From contig JADJFE010000008.1 of the NCBI GenBank assembly GCA_016708725.1, positions 62,001-126,000 of the forward strand: 64,000 nucleotides of DNA, in the 5' to 3' direction. The notes beneath the pieces were generated by a model. That model made no database searches and was not told the DNA's origin. It saw only the letters and a list, made by a program, of their open reading frames with translations. Below, piece by piece: positions 48,414-56,301 of the stretch. This stretch comes from Candidatus Aalborgicola bjergmarkensis. GTDB lineage: Bacteria; Pseudomonadota; Gammaproteobacteria; Burkholderiales; Burkholderiaceae_C. Position numbers and translations under genes: made by a program. How positions within the stretch are numbered: position 1 is the first letter of the stretch; each line of letters begins with the position of its first letter.

Positions 48414-48799
48414 TGCGTGTCGCCATCCGCGCTGATGCCTCACAAGAGATCGGTACGGGCCACGTCATGCGCTGCCTGACCCTGGCGGATGCATTGAAGC
48501 ACCGTGGAGCACAGGCTCAGGTTCGCTTTATCAGCTGCCACCTGCCAGAATATTTGCGCAACATGCTGGAGGCAAAAGGTCACGAGTTCACGTTGCTCGA
48601 TAGCCCGCACAACGGGGTAACTATGAATGAACTTATCTTTGGCTCCAGGACACGGGAAGATGAAAGAGGCGGGGATATCGACATACTGGTTGAAACCGAG
48701 CGGCCTCGTTGGCGAGTGCAAGATATCGACACTCCGGAAGACTGGTTCCGTACGGAGTTGGTTTATAACGCGCTATTGTCTAAAGAAGGCTCTCCATGA
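48413..48799 (+). pseudogene. Chimeric pseG'-'pseF fragment
   Basis: 128 codons in two parts. Residues 1 to ~70 match the PseG N-terminus (VAIRADASQEIGTGHVMRCL). Residues ~95-128 match the end of a PseF-type cytidylyltransferase (VQDIDTPEDWFRTELVYN; compare AVDIDTPDDWTRAEVIY in pseF). Neither catalytic core is complete, so no enzyme activity is expected. The full pseG lies at 49476. It is probably a deletion scar from recombination between two nonulosonate clusters. Confidence 0.8.
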
Positions 48800-49479
48800 A
48801 CAGAACTATCGTTATTTTGGCGGCTCATCCGGACGACGAGGCCCTGGGTTGCGGCGGCACTATCGCCAAGCTGGCTGATAAAGGCGCAGCCATTCATGTT
48901 GCCTTCTTGGCTGACGGCGTAGTTTCACGCACGAGCGACACAGCTGCGCAACAGGTCGAGCTTGCCGCGCGCCGAGCCGCCGCCAAAAAGGCATGTGACA
49001 TCCTTGGGGTGAAGTCGGTTTTTTTCGGTGAATTTCCAGATAACCGCATGGATACCATCTCGTTGCTCGACATTATTAAACCCATCGAAGCCCTGATTGC
49101 CAAATATCAACCCGACACGGTTATGACTCATCATTTTGGTGATTTAAATATCGACCACCGACGCACGCATGAAGCTGTGGTTACGGCCTGTCGCCCGCAA
49201 CGTGGTCATCCGGTTAAAACCTTGCTTTGTTTCGAGGTGCCGTCCAGCACCGAATGGCAGCTTCCCGGCAATGCCCCTGCTTTCACGCCCAACTGGTTTG
49301 TTGATATAAGCGAAATTCTTGAGCGCAAGCTTGCTGCCCTAGACGCTTATTCAGTTGAGCTACGTGCCTGGCCACATCCGCGTTCGCGCCAAGCCGTAGA
49401 GCATCTGGCGCATTGGCGTGGAGCAACCGTCGGTGTGGATGCCGCAGAGGCATTCATATTAGGCCGACAACTGGTATGA
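48796..49479 (+). CDS. PIG-L family deacetylase
   Basis: A 227-residue zinc-dependent N-deacetylase. The metal motif AAHPDDEALGCGG is near residue 10, and HHFGDLNIDHRRTHEAV near 112-130 supplies a further His ligand. PIG-L/LmbE enzymes remove acetyl groups from GlcNAc-type sugars. Here it overlaps the chimera upstream and pseG downstream by 4 bp. It may unmask an amino group of a nonulosonate precursor for another acyl group. The substrate is inferred only from context. Confidence 0.88.
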   Translation: MNRTIVILAAHPDDEALGCGGTIAKLADKGAAIHVAFLADGVVSRTSDTAAQQVELAARRAAAKKACDILGVKSVFFGEFPDNRMDTISLLDIIKPIEALIAKYQPDTVMTHHFGDLNIDHRRTHEAVVTACRPQRGHPVKTLLCFEVPSSTEWQLPGNAPAFTPNWFVDISEILERKLAALDAYSVELRAWPHPRSRQAVEHLAHWRGATVGVDAAEAFILGRQLV

Positions 49480-50543
49480 AGGTGGTTTTCCGCGTCGATG
49501 CCTCCGCCCGCATGGGAAGTGGTCACCTCATGCGTTGCATGACTTTGGCAGAGGCGCTACGCGAGCGGGGCGCACAGTTGCAATTTATCTGTCGCGAACA
49601 CGCGGGCAACCTGATCGCCCTACTTCAGCAAAAGGCTTTCCCTGTCACGGTGCTACCCGCTCCAGTGATAAACGATACTGTATCTGGTGAAGGCTATACC
49701 GCATGGCTGGGGGCGACAGAGGCCGAAGATGCCGAGCAGACCATCAAAGCACTCGATGGCGAAATGCCCGATTGGCTGGTGGTGGATCACTATGGGATTG
49801 ATATGGGCTGGGAAAAACGGCTACGCCCGCATGCCGTAAAGCTGCTGGTGATTGATGATCTCGCTAACCGCCATCACGACTGCGATATTTTGCTGGATCA
49901 GAACTATTCCGAAGAAAGTGAGCAGCGTTACGCCAGCTTTGTACCACCCCTGTGTAAAGTGCTGTTGGGACCAAGATTCGCATTACTACGGAAAGAATTT
50001 AAAGTAATACGTGAACGCCTTGAGCCACGAGCGCACAATTTGAAAAAAATTCTGGTGTTTTTCACCGCAGGTGATGACCAAGGTGAAACGCTGAAAGCCA
50101 TGCAAGGTATAGAGCTATTTGGGAAGGCCGAATACGTGGATGTAGTAGTTGGCCGATCAAATCCAGAAAATTCAGAAATACGCCAAAAGTGCGATGAATG
50201 CCATTGGGGATATCACTGTCAAATTGACTACATGCCAAAGTTAATTGCGCAGGCTGATCTGGTCATCGGTGCGGGCGGTTCAAGTAACTGGGAGCGATGC
50301 GCACTTGGCGTTCCCGCGCTGGTTGTGATCCTTGCGGAGAATCAAGCGCCGATTGCGCAAGCTCTAGGCCGCGCGAGTGTAGTATATAACCTTGGCTGGG
50401 GACGTGATCTGCAAGCTGTAGATTATGCAAATGTGTTGACCACTCTTAACCATGATTGCCTTGCCGCCATGTCAGAAAAAGCTTTAGCGCTTGTAGACGC
50501 TAAAGGTGCAGAGCGAATGGCAGATGAACTATTGGCGGCGTAA
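49476..50543 (+). CDS. pseG: UDP-2,4-diacetamido-2,4,6-trideoxy-beta-L-altropyranose hydrolase
   Basis: PseG removes UDP from the altrose intermediate to free the 6-carbon sugar for condensation. 355 residues from the ATG at 49476, which overlaps the PIG-L stop. The GT-B-like fold shows FRVDASARMGSGHLMRCMTL with the catalytic His, LVVDHYGIDMGWEKRL, LLGPRFALLRKEF and VIGAGGSSNWERCALG. No PseH acetyltransferase domain is fused, unlike in some species. Confidence 0.93.
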   Translation: MKVVFRVDASARMGSGHLMRCMTLAEALRERGAQLQFICREHAGNLIALLQQKAFPVTVLPAPVINDTVSGEGYTAWLGATEAEDAEQTIKALDGEMPDWLVVDHYGIDMGWEKRLRPHAVKLLVIDDLANRHHDCDILLDQNYSEESEQRYASFVPPLCKVLLGPRFALLRKEFKVIRERLEPRAHNLKKILVFFTAGDDQGETLKAMQGIELFGKAEYVDVVVGRSNPENSEIRQKCDECHWGYHCQIDYMPKLIAQADLVIGAGGSSNWERCALGVPALVVILAENQAPIAQALGRASVVYNLGWGRDLQAVDYANVLTTLNHDCLAAMSEKALALVDAKGAERMADELLAA

Positions 50544-50575
50544 CTAAATATTTTTTAACAATCAAAGCAGGCATC

Positions 50576-51643
50576 ATGTTAAATCAGACAAGATCATTTC
50601 AAATCGCTGGCCGGAGCATAGGCCCAAACGACCCTCCATATTGCATCGCTGAAGTTGGAATAAATCACAACGGTGATCTCGCTCTTGCAATCCGCATGAT
50701 TGAAGCAGCCAAGGCAGCAGGGACAGATGCGGTCAAATTCCAGACATTCAAGGCGGAAGAGTTTTGCGGTGATCCCGATCAGACTTTCACTTACCAGTCG
50801 CAGGGGAAAACAGTCACCGAATCCATGTTGGAAATGTTCAAGCGCTATGAGTTTCCGCCTGAAGCGTGGCAGGAAATCAAGGCGCACTGCAAGACGGTTG
50901 GCATCACTTTTTTTTCAACGCCACAAAACCGTAGCGATCTCGACTTGCTGATGGCAGTTGGTGTGCCTGCAATTAAGGTTGGTTCCGACGATTTTACCAA
51001 CCTGCCTCTCTTGCGAAGCTATGCCGAGAGTAAGCTGCCTTTGATTCTTTCCTGCGGCATGAGCGATTTGGCGGAAGTTCACCAAGCGCTTGATGCCGTA
51101 GGTTGGTTCGATGGTTACCCAGTGGCACTCTTACTATGCACTTCGCAGTACCCGACCCCTCCCATTGACGTGAACATCGCAAAACTCACCACGCTACAAC
51201 AAGCGTTCCCGGGATTGCTTGTGGGCTTTTCAGATCACACTCAAGGCAAGCTTGCAGCTGCGTTGGCTGTATCACTTGGCGCCAGGATATTCGAAAAACA
51301 CTTCACGCTTGGAAAGAATATGCCAGGACCGGATCACTGGTTTTCAGAAGAACCGGAAGGTATCGCCAAGTGGGCCGCCACTATTCGTAGCGCGGATGTT
51401 TTGCTTGGGAGTCCATTTGTACGCCCCACGAAGGCAGAGCAAGAAATGCGATTGGTTGCGCGCCGAAGTGTAGTTGCTTTACGTGACATAGCTATTGGCG
51501 AGACGCTGGATAATGTCAATACTGGCTTGAGGCGTCCGGGTGGCGGCTTACCTCCTGACATGATAAACAACGTACTTGAATTACGGGCTACACGCGACAT
51601 TAAAAGAGGAGAGCGACTTTCACTTGGAGATATGCGGGTATGA
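50576..51643 (+). CDS. pseI: NeuB-family nonulosonic acid synthase (pseudaminic acid synthase by context)
   Basis: It condenses phosphoenolpyruvate with a 6-carbon amino sugar to give a 9-carbon acid. The 355-residue protein has an N-terminal TIM barrel (CIAEVGINHNGDLALAI, DAVKFQTFKAEEFCG, STPQNRSDLDLL, IKVGSDDFTNLPLL, GFSDHT) and a C-terminal SAF domain (VVALRDIAIGETL..). Context (pseB, C, F, G) argues for PseI. In my memory, the VGINHNGD and KFQTFKAE segments look more like NeuB/LegI synthases than like Campylobacter PseI. The family is secure, the exact product less so. Confidence 0.82.
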   Translation: MLNQTRSFQIAGRSIGPNDPPYCIAEVGINHNGDLALAIRMIEAAKAAGTDAVKFQTFKAEEFCGDPDQTFTYQSQGKTVTESMLEMFKRYEFPPEAWQEIKAHCKTVGITFFSTPQNRSDLDLLMAVGVPAIKVGSDDFTNLPLLRSYAESKLPLILSCGMSDLAEVHQALDAVGWFDGYPVALLLCTSQYPTPPIDVNIAKLTTLQQAFPGLLVGFSDHTQGKLAAALAVSLGARIFEKHFTLGKNMPGPDHWFSEEPEGIAKWAATIRSADVLLGSPFVRPTKAEQEMRLVARRSVVALRDIAIGETLDNVNTGLRRPGGGLPPDMINNVLELRATRDIKRGERLSLGDMRV

Positions 51644-52113
51644 TTGACCGACCGGATAATGTTGCACTTCAGGAGTGGTTTACCCGGTTGACCTCATTCC
51701 CCGCAAATCGTTTTCATCCATTAGTATGGATAGTCGGCGATCCAGAGATTGGAAAGGATGTCTACATAGGGGGACTCTCAGAAGTAAATGCAAAGGGTGC
51801 GAGGGTTAAGATTGGCGACAACTGCGATATTGCATCTTTTGTCACTATTAATTGTGCTGACTCTCACAAGAAATGCATTGGCCTATCTGCGGAAGTTGAA
51901 CGCCGAGATATATTGATTGAAGATCACGTATTCATTGGCTCCCATTCAGTCATAAAAGGGGGTGCTCGAATTGGACATCACTCGGTCATTGCGGCTGGAA
52001 CGATAATCGGAGCAATAGAGGTTCCCTCATATTCACTGGTAGTTGGAAATCCGGCGGTTATCAAACCCGGATATTACCTAAATGGCGTTAAAGGTGGGCA
52101 TGATTCCCCATAA
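51640..52113 (+). CDS. Left-handed beta-helix acyltransferase
   Basis: 157 residues with hexapeptide repeats (VKIGDNCDIASFVTI; ILIEDHVFIGSHSVIKGG; VIAAGTIIGA), the fold of sugar O- or N-acetyltransferases. It overlaps the synthase gene by 4 bp. As no GNAT-type PseH gene is present in the window, this enzyme is a candidate for the missing N-acetylation step, or it may O-acetylate the final sugar. Confidence 0.82.
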   Translation: MIDRPDNVALQEWFTRLTSFPANRFHPLVWIVGDPEIGKDVYIGGLSEVNAKGARVKIGDNCDIASFVTINCADSHKKCIGLSAEVERRDILIEDHVFIGSHSVIKGGARIGHHSVIAAGTIIGAIEVPSYSLVVGNPAVIKPGYYLNGVKGGHDSP

Positions 52114-53116
52114 CCTCCCTACGCTTGGACTGGAGGAGCAAGCAGCTGCGGCACAGACGCTTGCCAGTGGATGGGTCGCTCAGGGTCCTGAGGTTGAGGC
52201 TTTCGAGAATGAGCTATGTCAATTCCTCGACCTTCCCAGCGGACATGCAGTAGCCGTATCCAGTGGTTCAGCCGCGCTCTTTTTGGCCTTGTGGGCATTA
52301 GGCGGAAAAAACAAGCGGGTAGGTTTACCGGTATATGCCTGCGCTGCGCTACGAAATGCCGTAGGGCTTATCGACGGGAAATGTGTATATCTTGACTGTG
52401 AAGAAGGTAGCCCAAATGTTGACGTTTCAGCGGCCATTCGGGCTGACATCGGTATCCTGATTGCTCCGTCGATGTTTGGTATTCCAGCCGACTTGCCAGA
52501 AAGCCGAGGTTTTCTGGTAATTGAAGATTTAGCCCAGTCTTTGGGGGCAATGATTGCCGGTAAACGAATCGGCTTGCGCGGCGAAATAGGGATTTGTTCT
52601 TTCTACGCCACCAAATTGATGACTACCGGAGGGCAAGGTGGCGCTGTGATTAGTCGTGATAGGGTATTGATTGAGAAGGTGCGGGACTATCGCGAATTTG
52701 ATTGCCGCGATGATACGAAGCTTCGCTTCAACTTCCAGATTACGGATATGCAAGCAGCAGTTGGTAGGGTACAACTTGGCAAATTGCCTACATTTCTGGA
52801 GCAACGAGAGCAGTTGTTTGGAATTTATCATGAAGCCAGCTTGGATCTGCTCGGCGCTACGGTAGCAGAAGCAATCAGGCCTGTACGTTATAGGGCAGTC
52901 ATGCGTTGCGCTGAACCAATGCGTTTGATCGAGACATTGCGACAGAATGACATATGCGCCATCGTACCTGTCGAGCGCTGGGAGTTACTCGATATGCATG
53001 AGAACTATCCTGTAGCAGACCGGCTCACAGGTGCAACCATCTCCCTGCCCATCTACCCTGCGCTTGCAGCTAGTGATGCCCAAAAAGTTGCTAGTATTGC
53101 TAAGTATTTTGCATGA
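52100..53116 (+). CDS. DegT/DnrJ/EryC1/StrS family aminotransferase
   Basis: 338 residues from MIPHNLPTLG, whose ATG is preceded by AAAGGT. An ATG 18 bp upstream is also open. It is a PLP sugar aminotransferase: VSSGSAALFLALWALGG binds cofactor phosphate, VIEDLAQSLGAM follows, and the lysine is in FYATKLMTTGGQGGAV. It is a second aminotransferase besides PseC, so a second amino sugar or a modified nonulosonate is likely. The start overlaps the acyltransferase gene. Confidence 0.86.
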   Translation: MIPHNLPTLGLEEQAAAAQTLASGWVAQGPEVEAFENELCQFLDLPSGHAVAVSSGSAALFLALWALGGKNKRVGLPVYACAALRNAVGLIDGKCVYLDCEEGSPNVDVSAAIRADIGILIAPSMFGIPADLPESRGFLVIEDLAQSLGAMIAGKRIGLRGEIGICSFYATKLMTTGGQGGAVISRDRVLIEKVRDYREFDCRDDTKLRFNFQITDMQAAVGRVQLGKLPTFLEQREQLFGIYHEASLDLLGATVAEAIRPVRYRAVMRCAEPMRLIETLRQNDICAIVPVERWELLDMHENYPVADRLTGATISLPIYPALAASDAQKVASIAKYFA

Positions 53117-53814
53117 TTCTGACTGCACATCAACCTGTTTACTTGCCGTGGCTTGGTCTTTTTCACAAGATTGCGCTCTCTGAGCGTTTCTGTATTTTTG
53201 ATATCGCACAATACCAAACCAAAGACTTCAATAATCGTAACAAGATTAAAACCAATACCGGCCCTATCTGGTTATCGGTGCCCGTTGAGTCAAAAGATCA
53301 TCTGAAAAAAAAGCTTTGTGATATCAAGATCGTCAACAACGGCTGGAACAGAAAACACTTTAAATCTATCGATCTGGCCTATCGCAAAGCTCCTTTCTAC
53401 GCGGACTATATCGCTGAGTTAGAAACTATATTAGTCAGCACGACCTACACTTATTTGGCTGATTTAAACTTGGCGACTCTCGAATTTGGGCTCAAAGCGC
53501 TCGGTATTAATGTTCCCATTGACACAGCAAGCACGCATGATTTTCAGGGCAATAAATCTGACTTGGTGCTGGATATGTGTAAAAAGCTAGGTGCCACCAG
53601 CTACATCTTCGGAGCGCAGGGCAATAATTATGCAGATGTTGACTCGTTTTTAGACTGTGGGATAAAGGTATCCTTTCAGGATTATAAACACCCTGTTTAC
53701 CCTCAACTTCATGATGATTTTGAGCCTTATATGTCAGTAATAGACATTTTGTTTAATGTTGGCCCCGAGTCTTTTGACGTTCTGATGTCAGGAAATGTTC
53801 GCGCTTTTGCATAA
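53113..53814 (+). CDS. WbqC-like family protein
   Basis: A 233-residue member of the WbqC family found in O-antigen and glycan clusters, with no established reaction. The family opening AHQPVYLPWLGLFHKIALSE is clear. Also visible are NRNKIKTNTGPIWLSVPV and GAQGNNYADVDSFLDCGI. It overlaps the aminotransferase by 4 bp, which supports joint function in sugar assembly. Confidence 0.87.
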   Translation: MILTAHQPVYLPWLGLFHKIALSERFCIFDIAQYQTKDFNNRNKIKTNTGPIWLSVPVESKDHLKKKLCDIKIVNNGWNRKHFKSIDLAYRKAPFYADYIAELETILVSTTYTYLADLNLATLEFGLKALGINVPIDTASTHDFQGNKSDLVLDMCKKLGATSYIFGAQGNNYADVDSFLDCGIKVSFQDYKHPVYPQLHDDFEPYMSVIDILFNVGPESFDVLMSGNVRAFA

Positions 53815-53848
53815 GAACCATGAACTAAAATTACCAAGGAGAGAAATA

Positions 53849-54535
53849 ATGAATTTCGAAGAAAGTCCCTGTGCAGTGGATAAAAAATTAGCCAACTTTC
53901 CAAAATATGTTCGACGTCAAAACATAGCAAGGTTCTTGGTCCAGTCGGAAATATTTAAACTGCAGTTGCCGGTAAAAGGCAGTATCGTTGAATGCGGTGT
54001 GCATCATGGAGGTGGAGTGATGGCTTGGGCGAAGCTATCTTCAACACTTGAGCCATACAATTATCATCGTAAAATTATTGGGTTCGATACTTTCGAAGGT
54101 TTCCCGCATGTTGCACCCATTGATGTACTCAATAGACCGGAGGTAAAAGAAGGGATGTTTTCTGAGGCTTACAATATCTACGATGAATTGAATTTGTGTG
54201 TGAAGGAATACGATGAAAATAGATTCTTGAACCATATCCCAAAAGTCGAGCTGGTTCAGGGTGATGCGAATTTGAAAATACCTGAGTACCTTGAAAAAAA
54301 TCCACATCTTCTAGTGTCTCTTTTGTATCTCGATTTTGATGTCTATGAACCAACTGTCACTGCATTGAAGACACTATTGCCGAGAATGCCCAAAGGAGCC
54401 GTGCTTGCTTTTGATGAAATTAACAACCAGGACTGGCCGGGGGAAACCAAGGCGATGCTTGAACAGCTAAATGTCAGGGATTGTGAACTTCGTTGTTTCG
54501 AGTACGAGCCGAATATTAGTTATATGGTGCTATAA
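53849..54535 (+). CDS. TylF/macrocin-O-methyltransferase-like enzyme
   Basis: 228 residues from the ATG at 53849, preceded by AAGGAG. SAM site GSIVECGVHHGGGVMAWA, then IIGFDTFEGFPHV and the metal-binding stretch LLYLDFDVYEPTVTALKTL, typical of TylF-type metal-dependent sugar O-methyltransferases. The substrate is unknown. The region from here to 55202 is noticeably AT-rich. Confidence 0.83.
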   Translation: MNFEESPCAVDKKLANFPKYVRRQNIARFLVQSEIFKLQLPVKGSIVECGVHHGGGVMAWAKLSSTLEPYNYHRKIIGFDTFEGFPHVAPIDVLNRPEVKEGMFSEAYNIYDELNLCVKEYDENRFLNHIPKVELVQGDANLKIPEYLEKNPHLLVSLLYLDFDVYEPTVTALKTLLPRMPKGAVLAFDEINNQDWPGETKAMLEQLNVRDCELRCFEYEPNISYMVL

Positions 54536-54536
54536 A

Positions 54537-55202
54537 ATGTCTTTCTCAGCGCAGTGGAATCAAGTTTATTGCGAGGGTTCCAATATATCTATTTGGCCTT
54601 GGTCTGATCTGGTCAGTTACATACACCGCTACGCAAAACCATTCTCATCTAATACAAAAGTGCTGGAGATCGGATTTGGCGCCGGTGCTAATATTTCTTT
54701 CTTCCTCTCGATTGGTGTAGACTATTATGGAATCGAAGGCAGCGATTCAATCGCAACGCGAGTTCGCGAGTGGTATCCTGAACTTAAAGATAAGCTCAAA
54801 ACGGGCGATTTTATTCACCAAAAATTTTTGGATATATATGATGTTGTGGTTGATCGGAGTTCAATGACGCATAACGATACAAATGCAATCCGGCGTGGGC
54901 TAAAAAATCTTTGTGCTGCAATGAGGCCCGGCGCTAAATATATTGGCATTGATTGGTTTTCGACATCCCATTCAGACTATCCGTTGGGAGAGGTCATCGA
55001 TGAGTTTACTAAGTGTAATATCCCGGAAGGTCAGTTTGTTGGGGTAGGTAATGTTCATTTTTCAACCAAAGAGCATATTCTTGAACTGTTTACAGAGGCA
55101 GGATTTCGAGTAACCAGACTGGAGCACAAGCAGAATATCTCAGAAATTCCAAACGCTGGCCATCTGTTTGCATCGTGGAATCTGATAGCAGAAAAAGTAT
55201 AG
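54537..55202 (+). CDS. Class I SAM-dependent methyltransferase
   Basis: 221 residues, starting 1 bp after the TylF-like gene. The SAM motif is VLEIGFGAGANISFFLSIG with YYGIEGSDS. DVVVDRSSMTHND and YIGIDWFSTSHSDYPLGE follow. It has the shape of a glycan- or small-molecule-modifying methyltransferase. The substrate cannot be read from sequence. Confidence 0.75.
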   Translation: MSFSAQWNQVYCEGSNISIWPWSDLVSYIHRYAKPFSSNTKVLEIGFGAGANISFFLSIGVDYYGIEGSDSIATRVREWYPELKDKLKTGDFIHQKFLDIYDVVVDRSSMTHNDTNAIRRGLKNLCAAMRPGAKYIGIDWFSTSHSDYPLGEVIDEFTKCNIPEGQFVGVGNVHFSTKEHILELFTEAGFRVTRLEHKQNISEIPNAGHLFASWNLIAEKV

Positions 55203-55264
55203 TCATTTGTATCTCTGAGCAGTGGCCAGAAGCTTTATGATGTACCTATCTTTTATATATATGA

Positions 55265-56215
55265 ATGAACCCAATGAATTGTAAATCGGATAATCAATTT
55301 CGATCCAATGCGACCGATCTGCGCCATTTAATTCTTGGCATGCGCGCTGCTTACGCCCGTGGTGACAACGCCATGGAATACGCTAGGCAAGCGGTGGGCA
55401 TTATCGACAATTCGGTTGTTGCAACGCTAATTGCTTATGATCTCCAAGCCGGCTCCTATGTGGCAAGTGCGCGGGCAAATCCGGAAGGGAATTCGCGTTG
55501 GTGCGCGCAGTTGGCAGAAATTATAAATCCGTTTCTCGCTCAGCATGGCTCGCTTCTTGAAGTGGGTTGTGGTGAAGCAACTACGCTAGCGGGTGTAGCA
55601 AAGCATTTGAACAAGACGCCAGAGCATGCGCTCGGCTTCGATATTAGTTGGTCGCGTTGCGCCGAAGGTGTGGGATGGCTATCGAAAAATGAGGCCTCGG
55701 CAAGACTTTTCGTAGCTGATCTATTCGATATCCCGTTGGAAGATGCAAGTGTTGACGTTGTTTACACCTCGCACTCTCTTGAACCAAATGGAGGGCGGGA
55801 AGAGGATGCAATCCGCGAGTTGATGCGAGTCGCACGCCGTGCAGTGGTCTTGGTTGAGCCGGTATATGAATTGGCAAATTCTGATGCCCAAGCTCGAATG
55901 CTTACTCATGGTTACGTGAGAGAACTTAAAGAAACAGCAGAACGCTTGGGAGCAAATGTATCAGGCTATCGCTTACTTGATTATATTCCTACCCCACTCA
56001 ATCCGAGCGGTCTGGTTCTGATAGAAAAAGAATTTAACGAGTCGAGGAGTAAGCCGACTTGGCGTTGCCCGCTAACGCACCTGCCGCTGAGTGATCTGGG
56101 TGATGTATTTGCGGCAGTGCAGGCCGGTTTGATTTATCCCGTCCTGAGGGGCATTCCGATGTTGAGGGTTGAACATGGAATCGTTGCATCAAAAATCACG
56201 AGTAAACTAAAATGA
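55265..56215 (+). CDS. SAM-dependent methyltransferase with Trm112-like tail
   Basis: 316 residues. A central Rossmann methyltransferase (SLLEVGCGEATTLAGVAKHL, ALGFDISWSR, VDVVYTSHSLEPNGG) is followed by a C-terminal segment resembling a Trm112-type small domain (TWRCPLTHLPLSD..GLIYPVLRGIPML) with only one of the usual cysteines. The N-terminal ~90 residues are unassigned. No ribosome site is visible. Confidence 0.75.
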   Translation: MNPMNCKSDNQFRSNATDLRHLILGMRAAYARGDNAMEYARQAVGIIDNSVVATLIAYDLQAGSYVASARANPEGNSRWCAQLAEIINPFLAQHGSLLEVGCGEATTLAGVAKHLNKTPEHALGFDISWSRCAEGVGWLSKNEASARLFVADLFDIPLEDASVDVVYTSHSLEPNGGREEDAIRELMRVARRAVVLVEPVYELANSDAQARMLTHGYVRELKETAERLGANVSGYRLLDYIPTPLNPSGLVLIEKEFNESRSKPTWRCPLTHLPLSDLGDVFAAVQAGLIYPVLRGIPMLRVEHGIVASKITSKLK

Positions 56216-56301
56216 CATGGGAAGTGGGTCGTGAGCACAGTTCAGAATTAAAGACCTAACTACCTAGTGGCAGGGGCAGATGTTCCCCAACCTCTTTTGC
56301 T

